This document shows positions 56,530 through 64,000 of a stretch of DNA of 64,000 nt, in pieces. How positions within the stretch are numbered: the first letter of the stretch is position 1; each line of letters opens with the position of its first letter. Location of the stretch: positions 5,052,001-5,116,000 of the forward strand of contig NZ_CP133782.1 in NCBI RefSeq assembly GCF_034351645.1, read 5' to 3'. The translations under genes were made by a program, and so were the position numbers. Source of the DNA: Pseudomonas sp. DC1.2. Its GTDB lineage: Bacteria > Pseudomonadota > Gammaproteobacteria > Pseudomonadales > Pseudomonadaceae. The notes below the pieces were generated by a model. It had not been told where the DNA came from. It made no database searches and worked only from the letters and a program-made list of their open reading frames with translations.

Positions 56530-57504
56530 ATGGCCCACCCGTTTGCAACCCTCACCCCAGACCTCGTGCTCGATGCTGTCGAAAGCATCGGCTTTCTCAG
56601 CGACGCGCGCATTTTGGCGCTCAACAGCTACGAGAACCGCGTCTACCAGGTCGGCATCGAAGACTCCGAGCCGCTGATCGCCAAGTTCTATCGCCCGCAG
56701 CGCTGGACCAACGAAGCGATTCTCGAAGAGCATCAGTTCACCTTCGAACTCGAAGGCTGCGACGTGCCGGTCGTTGCACCGATGATTCACAACGGTGCGA
56801 GCCTGCACGAACACGCCGGATTCCGTTTCACCCTGTTTCCTCGCCGTGGTGGCCGTGCGCCAGAGCCAGGCAATCTCGATCAGTTGTACCGCTTGGGCCA
56901 ACTGCTCGGGCGTTTGCACGCCGTCGGTGCGACCAAGCCGTTCGAACACCGTGAAGCATTGGGCGTGAAGAATTTCGGTCACGACTCGCTGAACACGTTG
57001 TTAGAGGGCAATTTCGTCCCCAAAAGCCTGCTGCCAGCCTACGAGTCCGTCGCCCGCGATCTGCTCAAGCGTGTGGAAGAGGTCTACAAGGCCACGCCGC
57101 ACCAGAACATCCGCATGCACGGTGATTGCCACCCAGGCAACATGATGTGCCGCGATGAGATGTTCCACATCGTCGACCTCGACGACTGCCGTATGGGCCC
57201 GGCGGTGCAGGATATCTGGATGATGCTGGCCGGTGATCGTCAGGAATGCCTCGGGCAGTTGTCGGAATTGATGGACGGCTATAACGAGTTCCACGACTTC
57301 GACCCCCGTGAACTGGCGCTCATTGAACCGTTACGGGCGTTGCGCCTGATGCACTACAGCGCTTGGCTGGCGAGGCGTTGGGACGACCCGGCGTTCCCAC
57401 ACAGCTTTCCGTGGTTTGGCAGCGAGCGCTACTGGGGCGATCAAGTGCTGGCATTGCGTGAGCAGTTGTCGGCGCTCAATGAAGAACCGCTAAAACTCTT
57501 CTGA
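56530..57504 (+). CDS. srkA: Stress-response serine/threonine kinase SrkA
   Basis: A 324-residue eukaryotic-like kinase (YihE/RdoA family). The catalytic loop is HGDCHPGNMM, the metal-binding segment DLDDCRMGP, and the ATP-site lysine is in IAKFYRPQRWT. ATG 56530 has GGAG nine bases upstream; earlier starts run into the REP region. Family members protect against stress-induced death. Confidence 0.9.
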   Translation: MAHPFATLTPDLVLDAVESIGFLSDARILALNSYENRVYQVGIEDSEPLIAKFYRPQRWTNEAILEEHQFTFELEGCDVPVVAPMIHNGASLHEHAGFRFTLFPRRGGRAPEPGNLDQLYRLGQLLGRLHAVGATKPFEHREALGVKNFGHDSLNTLLEGNFVPKSLLPAYESVARDLLKRVEEVYKATPHQNIRMHGDCHPGNMMCRDEMFHIVDLDDCRMGPAVQDIWMMLAGDRQECLGQLSELMDGYNEFHDFDPRELALIEPLRALRLMHYSAWLARRWDDPAFPHSFPWFGSERYWGDQVLALREQLSALNEEPLKLF

Positions 57505-57517
57505 CTATTACAGATCC

Positions 57518-57612
57518 CATGTGGGCAAGCGCCTGCTCGCGATGACGGCGGCATACCCAGCCCATTAGAGGCTGATAAACCGCTACCGCGAACAGACTTG
57601 CCCCACAAGGTC
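57518..57612. repeat. REP element pair
   Basis: ATGTGGGCAAGCGCCTGCTC (from about 57519) and CCGCGAACAGACTTGCCCCA (to about 57604) are divergent REP copies in inverted orientation. Confidence 0.7.
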
Positions 57613-57677
57613 GGCGACCACTCCTACAAATCTCCTTACAATCATCACGTTGTTAGTTGCCTACACAAGGATTCTGC

Positions 57678-58565
57678 ATGCAAGCCGCCAACCCGCGTCG
57701 CGGGTACATTTTGGGCCTTACCGCCTACATCATCTGGGGACTGTTCCCGCTCTACTTCAAAGCCATTGCCTCCGTCCCAGCCGTAGAAATCATCATCCAT
57801 CGGGTGCTGTGGTCCGCACTGTTCGGCGCCTTGTTGCTCATGGTCTGGAAGCATCCGGGCTGGTGGCGCGAGTTGCGCGACAACCCCAAACGGTTGGCGA
57901 TCCTGGCCCTGAGCGGCACGTTGATCGCGGCCAACTGGCTGACTTACGTGTGGTCGGTGAACAACGGACGCATGCTCGAAGCCAGCCTCGGTTACTACAT
58001 CAACCCGCTGGTGAACGTACTGCTAGGGATGTTAATCCTCGGTGAGCGGCTACGGCGCATGCAGTGGCTGGCGGTGGCGCTCGCTGCGGCCGGGGTGGCG
58101 CAACAAGTATGGCAAGTCGGCAGCCTGCCATGGGTCTCTCTGGTGCTCGCGCTGACCTTCGGTTTCTACGGACTGATCCGTAAGCAAGCGCCGGTCAAAG
58201 CCTTGCCTGGCCTGGTGGTGGAAACCTGGATGCTGGTGCCGATTGCCGTCGCCTGGCTATTGTTCAATCAGACGGCGGCCAGCGCACAACCTGAATTCTG
58301 GACCACTTCCCAGGCCTGGTGGCTGGTCGCGGCCGGTCCCGTCACGCTGGTGCCGCTGGTGTGTTTCAACGCCGCAGCGCGGCATTTGCCCTACACCACT
58401 TTAGGATTTCTCCAGTACCTGGCGCCGACGCTGGTACTGCTGCAAGCCGTTCTGCTGTTTGGCGAGCATTTGTCTTCCAGCACGCTGGTGGCGTTTATCT
58501 TTATCTGGGCCGGCTTGGCGGTTTACAGCGTCGATGCCTGGATGAGTTTGCGCCGACGTCGCTGA
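57678..58565 (+). CDS. rarD: RarD-like EamA-family transporter
   Basis: A 295-residue inner-membrane transporter of the drug/metabolite family. About ten membrane segments in two EamA halves (for example YILGLTAYIIWGLFPLYFKA, ALFGALLLMVW, LGYYINPLVNVLLGMLIL). The RarD name follows from sequence style; homologues are called chloramphenicol-sensitive protein. ATG 57678 has AAGGA six bases upstream; the TTG at 57657 is less likely. Confidence 0.88.
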   Translation: MQAANPRRGYILGLTAYIIWGLFPLYFKAIASVPAVEIIIHRVLWSALFGALLLMVWKHPGWWRELRDNPKRLAILALSGTLIAANWLTYVWSVNNGRMLEASLGYYINPLVNVLLGMLILGERLRRMQWLAVALAAAGVAQQVWQVGSLPWVSLVLALTFGFYGLIRKQAPVKALPGLVVETWMLVPIAVAWLLFNQTAASAQPEFWTTSQAWWLVAAGPVTLVPLVCFNAAARHLPYTTLGFLQYLAPTLVLLQAVLLFGEHLSSSTLVAFIFIWAGLAVYSVDAWMSLRRRR

Positions 58566-58587
58566 TCAGAAAATGTACAACCCGCCA

Positions 58588-58610
58588 CAGGCCACGTCGT
58601 TCGTGGCCTG
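58588..58610. terminator. Perfect hairpin after rarD
   Basis: Stem CAGGCCACG/CGTGGCCTG with a TCGTT loop, 23 bases after rarD, without a clear T-run. Confidence 0.5.
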
Positions 58611-58628
58611 CATTAAACCGTCCCAAGG

Positions 58629-58749
58629 TTATCCACAATGTGATCCCCGGCGTTTGTGTGCAACTTATTGAAACGGCTGATTTTTCGATCAAATCCTGAA
58701 GAGCTGCCGCCGACGGCGCCTGGCGAGTAATCTCTACCGGTTATCCACA
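58629..58749 (+). other. Pair of consensus DnaA boxes
   Basis: Two exact TTATCCACA sequences in the same orientation at 58629-58637 and 58741-58749, in the spacer between rarD and the gcvR-like gene. They may bind DnaA or be coincidental. Confidence 0.55.
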
Positions 58750-58780
58750 GGCAGGAGCACGCGTAATCTGGATAACCCGT

Positions 58781-59299
58781 TCAAGGCTCGCTGCGCAGCA
58801 CCAGCTCAACCATCAAATCATCCGCCAACGTTTCCAGGCGCGACTGCAGCACATCCAGCGACAACGTCAGCGGCACCGCCAGAATGGCTTCGGCGTGGAA
58901 CAGCAGCTCACTGCTCATCGGCGCCGGGCGCACCTCCGTCACCAGTCGCTCGAGGTTCACGCCCTGCTCGCTCAACAAACGAGTGATGTCGCGCACGATC
59001 CCCGGCCGATCATTGCCCACCAGCTCCATGGCGATCGGCTTCCAGGTGCAGGACTGCTCGATACCACTTTCAGCAATCAACACTCGAATCCCCTGAGCGG
59101 ACAACGCTTGTAAGGCATCGACCAATTCATCGTAGGCCTCGGCCGGCACCCCCACCCGAAGAATCCCAGCGAACTGCCCAGCCATACGCGACATGCGGCT
59201 CTCCAGCCAATTTCCGCCGTGTTCAGCGATACATTGGGCAATGTGCTCGACCTGACCAGGCTTGTCCGGGGCGAATACGGTGAGTACCAGATGGTCCAT
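58781..59299 (-). CDS. GcvR-like ACT-domain regulator
   Basis: A 172-residue protein with two ACT domains (MDHLVLTVFAPDKPGQVEHI and MELVGNDRPGIVRDITRLLS). This matches the GcvR family, glycine-cleavage repressor accessory proteins. ATG 59299 follows an AGGG-like site; upstream in-frame codons are unlike the family. Co-location with glcB is conserved in Pseudomonas, but any regulation of glyoxylate metabolism is inference. Confidence 0.85.
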   Translation of the reverse strand: MDHLVLTVFAPDKPGQVEHIAQCIAEHGGNWLESRMSRMAGQFAGILRVGVPAEAYDELVDALQALSAQGIRVLIAESGIEQSCTWKPIAMELVGNDRPGIVRDITRLLSEQGVNLERLVTEVRPAPMSSELLFHAEAILAVPLTLSLDVLQSRLETLADDLMVELVLRSEP

Positions 59300-59588
59300 G
59301 GCGAAGCCCTCTTTTGTTATAGAAAGAGAAGTATAGGCAAGGGATGTTGCGGCGCTGAAGGAACGAGACTTACCCGCGAACGGAGTGCTGCCGCCCCCTG
59401 CCAAAACACCAATCGTGTACAAGTTTTTATATTTAACTGGAACAATCTGTTAGTTTTTTGAGAACATCCCGTGCCCTGACGTGACTGCAATGCGTCACGG
59501 GGTCGCAGAACGACGTAATTAGTCTAATTTTCACAACCGCAATTCATCATGTAGTATGCCGCTGCGCGCACTACATAACGTTGGATCG
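59300..59588. promoter_or_regulatory. Divergent spacer between gcvR-like gene and the glcB leader
   Basis: About 290 bases with no gene. AT-rich around 59420-59460 and 59510-59560 (TAATTAGTCTAATTTTC), where promoters are likely. No specific site identified. Confidence 0.4.
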
Positions 59589-59708
59589 ATGTCTGCCGCA
59601 GGCGCAGTCGCAACCCTGAAAACCCCGTCAGCATGGCTCCCGGCCTTTGATTGGAACAACCCCAGCCGCCAGCAATGGCATGTACTGGTAGACGGGTTTG
59701 TGGTTTAA
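59589..59708 (+). CDS. Possible 39-residue leader peptide ahead of glcB
   Basis: An open frame, MSAAGAVATLKTPSAWLPAF and DWNNPSRQQWHVLVDGFVV, ending in TAA directly followed by the ATG of a second small frame. The composition is protein-like. No ribosome site is clear. It may be chance. Confidence 0.3.
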   Translation: MSAAGAVATLKTPSAWLPAFDWNNPSRQQWHVLVDGFVV

Positions 59709-59786
59709 ATGGCCAGAGGCTTCATTGTCAAAATTGAAGAGCTGAAAAGCGAAATAGCTGAGCAGAGTGAGGCAAGCAATGACTGA
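59709..59786 (+). CDS. Possible 25-residue peptide overlapping the glcB start
   Basis: [20 protein letters not shown] then EASND. It starts immediately after the previous stop (TAAATG) and its end overlaps the glcB start by 8 bases, a layout used for translational coupling. Confidence 0.3.
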   Translation: MARGFIVKIEELKSEIAEQSEASND

Positions 59787-61956
59787 ACACGTTCAAGTCG
59801 GTGGCCTGCAGGTCGCCAAAGTCCTGTTCGACTTCGTGAACAACGAAGCCATTCCCGGTACCGGCCTCACCGCCGATAAGTTCTGGGCCGGCGCCGACAA
59901 GGTCATTCATGACCTGGCGCCGAAGAACAAAGCCCTACTCGCCAAGCGCGATGATCTCCAGGCGCGTATCGATGGCTGGCACCAATCCCGTGCGGGTCAA
60001 CCCCACGACGCCGTGGCCTACAAAGCCTTCCTGCAAGACATCGGTTATCTGCTGCCAGAAGCGGCTGATTTCCAGGCAACGACGCAAAACGTCGATGAAG
60101 AAATCGCCCGCATGGCCGGCCCGCAACTCGTTGTGCCAGCGATGAACGCGCGCTTCGCGCTCAATGCCTCCAACGCCCGCTGGGGTTCGCTATACGACGC
60201 GCTCTACGGCACCGATGCCATTAGCGAAGCTGACGGCGCGGAAAAAGGCAAAGGCTACAACAAGGTTCGCGGCGACAAGGTCATCGCCTTCGCTCGGGCC
60301 TTCCTCGACGAAGCCGCGCCCCTGGCGGCGGGCTCTCACGTCGACTCCACAGGCTACAAGATCGTTGAAGGCAAACTGGTTGTCAGCCTCAAGGGTGGCA
60401 GCAACAGCGGCCTGCGCAACGATGCACAACTTATCGGCTTTCACGGCGACACCGCCGCCCCCACCGCTATCCTGCTGAAAAACAACGGCCTGCACTTCGA
60501 AATCCAGATCGATGCCAACACCCCGGTCGGCCAGACCGATGCCGCTGGCGTCAAAGACATCCTGATGGAAGCCGCGCTCACCACCATCATGGACTGTGAA
60601 GACTCCGTCGCCGCCGTCGATGCCGATGACAAAGTGCTGATCTACCGCAACTGGCTCGGCCTGATGAAGGGCGATCTGTCAGAAGAAGTATCCAAGGGCG
60701 GTCAGACCTTTACTCGCACCATGAATACCGACCGCACCTATACCGGCCTCGATGGCAGCGAATTGAGCCTGCACGGTCGCTCACTGTTGTTCGTGCGCAA
60801 CGTGGGGCACCTGATGACCATCGATGCGATCCTCGACAAAGACGGCAACGAAGTGCCAGAAGGCATTCTCGATGGCCTGCTGACTTCGCTGGCCGCCATC
60901 CATAGCCTCAACGGTCATAACTCGCGCAAGAACAGCCGTACCGGCTCGGTCTATATCGTGAAGCCGAAGATGCACGGTCCAGACGAAGCAGCGTTCACCA
61001 ACGAGTTATTTGGTCGCATCGAAGACGTACTCGAGCTGCCGCGCAACACCCTGAAAGTAGGGATCATGGACGAGGAGCGCCGGACCACGGTCAACCTCAA
61101 GGCCTGTATCAAGGCTGCCAGCGAGCGCGTGGTGTTCATCAACACCGGCTTCCTCGACCGCACCGGCGACGAAATCCACACGTCCATGGAAGCCGGGCCA
61201 ATGGTTCGCAAAGCGGACATGAAGGCTGAGAAATGGATCGGCGCCTACGAAAACTGGAACGTCGATATCGGTTTGAGCACCGGCCTGCAAGGCCGTGCGC
61301 AGATCGGTAAAGGCATGTGGGCGATGCCGGATCTGATGGCGGCGATGCTCGAACAGAAAATCGCGCACCCGATGGCCGGCGCCAACACCGCTTGGGTCCC
61401 ATCGCCTACCGCTGCCGCGCTGCATGCACTGCACTATCACAAGGTTGATGTGTTTGCCCGTCAGGTCGAACTGGCCAAACGTCCTCGCGCATCGGTGGAC
61501 GACATCCTGACCATACCGTTGGCCGTGAACCCGAACTGGACACCAGAACAGATCAAGAACGAACTGGACAACAATGCCCAGGGTATTCTCGGCTACGTGG
61601 TGCGTTGGATCGATCAGGGCGTGGGTTGCTCGAAAGTGCCGGACATCAACGACATTGGCCTGATGGAAGACCGTGCAACGCTGCGTATTTCCAGCCAGCA
61701 CATCGCCAACTGGCTGCGTCATGGCATCGTCACTGAAGCTCAAGTGATGGAAAGTCTCAAGCGCATGGCACCGGTGGTTGACCGTCAGAACGCCAACGAC
61801 CCGCTCTACCGTCCGCTGGCACCGAACTTCGACAACAACATCGCCTTTCAGGCGGCAGTCGAATTAGTGATCAAAGGCACGCGGCAGCCGAACGGCTATA
61901 CCGAGCCGGTTCTGCACCGTCGTCGTCGCGAGTTCAAGGCTGCCAACGGCCTGTAA
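59779..61956 (+). CDS. glcB: Malate synthase G
   Basis: A 725-residue enzyme of the glyoxylate cycle that joins glyoxylate and acetyl-CoA to malate. Characteristic segments include [66 protein letters not shown] and [20 protein letters not shown]. Length fits the monomeric G form. ATG 59779 (MTEHVQVG) is the usual start. Confidence 0.97.
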   Translation: MTEHVQVGGLQVAKVLFDFVNNEAIPGTGLTADKFWAGADKVIHDLAPKNKALLAKRDDLQARIDGWHQSRAGQPHDAVAYKAFLQDIGYLLPEAADFQATTQNVDEEIARMAGPQLVVPAMNARFALNASNARWGSLYDALYGTDAISEADGAEKGKGYNKVRGDKVIAFARAFLDEAAPLAAGSHVDSTGYKIVEGKLVVSLKGGSNSGLRNDAQLIGFHGDTAAPTAILLKNNGLHFEIQIDANTPVGQTDAAGVKDILMEAALTTIMDCEDSVAAVDADDKVLIYRNWLGLMKGDLSEEVSKGGQTFTRTMNTDRTYTGLDGSELSLHGRSLLFVRNVGHLMTIDAILDKDGNEVPEGILDGLLTSLAAIHSLNGHNSRKNSRTGSVYIVKPKMHGPDEAAFTNELFGRIEDVLELPRNTLKVGIMDEERRTTVNLKACIKAASERVVFINTGFLDRTGDEIHTSMEAGPMVRKADMKAEKWIGAYENWNVDIGLSTGLQGRAQIGKGMWAMPDLMAAMLEQKIAHPMAGANTAWVPSPTAAALHALHYHKVDVFARQVELAKRPRASVDDILTIPLAVNPNWTPEQIKNELDNNAQGILGYVVRWIDQGVGCSKVPDINDIGLMEDRATLRISSQHIANWLRHGIVTEAQVMESLKRMAPVVDRQNANDPLYRPLAPNFDNNIAFQAAVELVIKGTRQPNGYTEPVLHRRRREFKAANGL

Positions 61957-61980
61957 CCAAGCGTTGACACCGAACATGAA

Positions 61981-62012
61981 AAAGCCCTGATCTTTCGGTC
62001 AGGGCTTTTTCA
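61981..62012 (+). terminator. Rho-independent terminator after glcB
   Basis: Stem AAAGCCCTGA/TCAGGGCTTT with a run of T residues, 24 bases past the stop codon. Confidence 0.9.
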
Positions 62013-62047
62013 TTTGCGATCCACGCAAAACATGGGGGCAATCACCG

Positions 62048-62494
62048 CTAAGGCTCCATTCCCAGTTCATGCTTGACCAGTTCCAGCAACTTGTCGGTGT
62101 TGATCGGCTTTAACAGAAAGTCCACCACACTCAAATGCATCGCAGCAATCGCATCTTTCACGTCGGCGTCACCGGAGACGATGATGATCGGCAATGCTGC
62201 CCGTACCGACTCCCGAACCTGACGAATCAGCTCCAGACCATCGACATGCCCCATGCGCAGGTCGGTGATCACTAGGCCAATCGAAGGTGTTGTGTCCAAC
62301 AGTTTGAGTGCCGTTTCGCCACTGGCAGCAGTCATGGAGCGCACGCCGTCCATGGCAAGAATCTCAGATAGCAACTCGCGAGCATCTTTATCGTCATCGA
62401 CGATCAAAACGCGCTGCGGTGGCAAGTCAGGCTCCTGCATGATGGCACTCAGCGCCTCGCGCTCAGCGTCACTTAAAATATCGTGGTCGGACAT
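62048..62494 (-). CDS. Single-domain response regulator
   Basis: A 148-residue receiver-domain protein with a ~27-residue N-terminal extension (SDAEREALSAIMQE). Phosphorylation site LVITDLRMG (Asp), acidic pocket VLIVDDDKDARE, and the conserved lysine in DFLLKPINTDK. No output domain, so it probably signals to another protein. It is divergent from the CBS-domain gene that starts at 62758. Confidence 0.87.
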   Translation of the reverse strand: MSDHDILSDAEREALSAIMQEPDLPPQRVLIVDDDKDARELLSEILAMDGVRSMTAASGETALKLLDTTPSIGLVITDLRMGHVDGLELIRQVRESVRAALPIIIVSGDADVKDAIAAMHLSVVDFLLKPINTDKLLELVKHELGMEP

Positions 62495-62757
62495 GGTTCT
62501 CTCTACATTTCCAGTTCAATCCCCTAGCACAATGGTCAGACATTGCTAAGCAGAGCTTTAATGTGCACTTCGTCGGATAATTTTCATAGCGAAAATATGT
62601 GCGTTTTTTGTACACAACCTGTGTCAGGGCTGACCGACATCACTGTACGTGCAGCGAATACCTAGACTTACGTCCAATGGGCACCCCGCGCTCGGGGGCC
62701 GACCATAGCTGCAACCATCCGACAACAACAATTCGAAAAAGACTGCGGTAATAAGTG

Positions 62758-64000
62758 ATGAGTAAAGCGGACGCCTTCACCCAGGCAGGGAAAACCGCGG
62801 TGTTGCAGAACATCCAGGGCACTTTGCAGTTCCTTCAGCGCTTCCCGCCCTTCAATCAGATGGAACATGCTCATTTGGCCTACCTGGTCGAGCAATGCCA
62901 GCTGCGATTCTACGGTCCCGGCGAGAGCATCATCAAACCCGCCGATGGCCCGGTCGAGCATTTCTACATCGTCAAACAGGGCCGAGTCGTCGGCGAGCGC
63001 CCGCACACGGCAAAGGGCGGCACTGAAACCACCTTCGAAATAACCACAGGGGAATGCTTTCCCTTAGCCGCATTGCTGGGCGAACGAGCGACCCGAACCG
63101 AGCATCTGGCGGCTGAAGACACCTTTTGCCTGCAATTGAACAAACTGGCGTTCATCAAATTGTTCGCCCTCTCCAACTCGTTTCGCGACTTTGCCTTGCG
63201 TGGGGTTAGCAGCCTGCTGGATCAGGTCAACCAGCAGGTCCAGCAAAAAGCCGTGGAAACCCTTGGCACTCAATACTCGTTGAACACTCGGCTCGGCGAA
63301 CTGGCCATGCGTCATCCGGTGACGTGTAGCCCGGCCACGCCCTTGCGTGAAGCCGTGACCTTGATGCATGAGCAGCAGGTCGGCAGCATTGTCATCGTCG
63401 ACGAGCAAAAAGCCCCCTTGGGGATTTTCACCCTGCGCGATCTGCGCCAAGTGGTGGCCAACGGCACCAGCGACTTCAATGAAGCCATCGCACGGCACAT
63501 GACCCAGGCGCCGTTTTTCCTGACCCCCGATCACAGCGCCTTCGACGCCGCCATTGCCATGACCGAGCGACACATCGCCCACGTCTGTCTGGTAAAAGAT
63601 CAGCGCCTGTGTGGCGTGGTGTCCGAGCGCGATCTGTTTTCCCTGCAGCGAGTCGATCTGGTGCATCTGGCGCGCACTATTCGCAGCGCCCAGAAGGTCG
63701 AGAACCTGGTGGCGATTCGCGGCGAGATCAGCCAGCTGGTGGAACGCATGCTCGCCCACGGCGCGTCCTCAACCCAGATTACTCACATCATTACGTTGCT
63801 TAACGATCACACGGTGTGCCGCGTCATCGAACTGACCCTGGCCGAAAAAGGCGACCCTGGCGTGCCATTCAGTTGGCTATGTTTTGGCAGCGAGGGTCGC
63901 CGCGAGCAGACACTGCACACCGATCAGGACAACGGCATTTTGTTCGAGGCCCGGGACGCCGCCCATGCCGCCGAGATTCGCGGCAAGCTGTTGCCCATTG
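62758..64000 (+). CDS. CNMP-binding/CBS/DUF294 nucleotidyltransferase-like protein (truncated by window edge)
   Basis: The first ~414 residues of a protein running off the right edge. It starts MSKADAFTQAGKTAVLQNIQ at ATG 62758. A cyclic-nucleotide-binding-like domain (about 25-150, with YIVKQGRVVGE) is followed by two CBS repeats (about 175-300: MHEQQVGSIVIVDEQ, ITVTERHIAHVCLV-type) and a DUF294 nucleotidyltransferase-like region (SWLCFGSEGRREQTLHTDQD, with the G-S and D-x-D-like carboxylates). Similar proteins in Pseudomonas are adjacent to signalling genes. No stop codon falls in the frame through position 64000. Confidence 0.87.
   Translation, partial: MSKADAFTQAGKTAVLQNIQGTLQFLQRFPPFNQMEHAHLAYLVEQCQLRFYGPGESIIKPADGPVEHFYIVKQGRVVGERPHTAKGGTETTFEITTGECFPLAALLGERATRTEHLAAEDTFCLQLNKLAFIKLFALSNSFRDFALRGVSSLLDQVNQQVQQKAVETLGTQYSLNTRLGELAMRHPVTCSPATPLREAVTLMHEQQVGSIVIVDEQKAPLGIFTLRDLRQVVANGTSDFNEAIARHMTQAPFFLTPDHSAFDAAIAMTERHIAHVCLVKDQRLCGVVSERDLFSLQRVDLVHLARTIRSAQKVENLVAIRGEISQLVERMLAHGASSTQITHIITLLNDHTVCRVIELTLAEKGDPGVPFSWLCFGSEGRREQTLHTDQDNGILFEARDAAHAAEIRGKLLPI

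Overview
The window comes from a Pseudomonas chromosome, probably of the fluorescens/putida lineage. The evidence is gene content and order: lysine monooxygenase genes davB-davA, then pqqF-pqqABCDE, a prolyl-oligopeptidase gene, a class III aminotransferase, a LysR regulator, three ~600-residue acyl-CoA dehydrogenases, the bioBFHCD operon, comF, modE-like, phoX-like, srkA, rarD, gcvR-like and glcB. Pseudomonas-type REP elements lie between many of these genes. The chromosomal parts are GC-rich and ordinary.

Region 1 (1-2208): the 3' part of a PAS-GGDEF-EAL protein. Region 2 (2209-21097): a ~18.8 kb genomic island inserted in a tRNA gene with a CAT anticodon. The tRNA at 2209-2285 is intact, but its 3' half came with the island. 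The displaced original 3' half and its terminator lie at 21012-21085. Next to the tRNA is a tyrosine recombinase, followed by two small DNA-binding proteins. Then comes an incomplete P-type conjugation module with VirB5, a membrane protein, an EexN entry-exclusion lipoprotein and VirB6, but no ATPase, coupling protein or relaxase. After this are a GIY-YIG protein, two GC-rich structured non-coding blocks, a zinc-ribbon membrane protein, an orphan VbhA-like antitoxin, and three oriT-like repeats, each with an RP4/MOBP-type nic core, directly upstream of mobC. The rest is cargo. It holds a 1102-residue protein with a PLD-like motif, two small membrane-associated proteins, a short mobC 3' relic, a DUF5677-like protein, a CBASS-like operon (CD-NTase with AGS-C-like sensor, SLATT-like effector, GIY-YIG-like protein) and an ERI1-like DEDDh exonuclease. 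The island looks like an integrative mobilizable element that borrows a helper's relaxase and transfer channel, may replace parts of that channel, and carries anti-phage cargo.

Region 3 (21100-36350): an Lrp/AsnC regulator with davBA (lysine to 5-aminovalerate), then the PQQ cluster. pqqF, pqqA, a terminator-like hairpin, pqqBCDE and an S9 peptidase are followed by a Pmp3-family gene, the aminotransferase and LysR. An intact IS3-family element (33960-35283) with a 5-bp target duplication sits in the intergenic region between the last two. Region 4 (36500-47900): acyl-CoA dehydrogenases, a membrane diguanylate cyclase, an unrecognised 526-residue protein, a decayed IS110 transposase and a small conserved protein. 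Region 5 (48000-64000): the biotin operon, ComF, ModE-like regulator, PhoX, SrkA, RarD, GcvR-like protein, malate synthase G, a lone response regulator and the start of a cyclic-nucleotide-binding/CBS/DUF294 protein that runs off the right edge.

The most unusual material is in the island: the tandem triple oriT/nic array without a relaxase, the virB5-eexN-virB6 set that recalls how SGI1 remodels its helper plasmid's pore, and the defence cargo.
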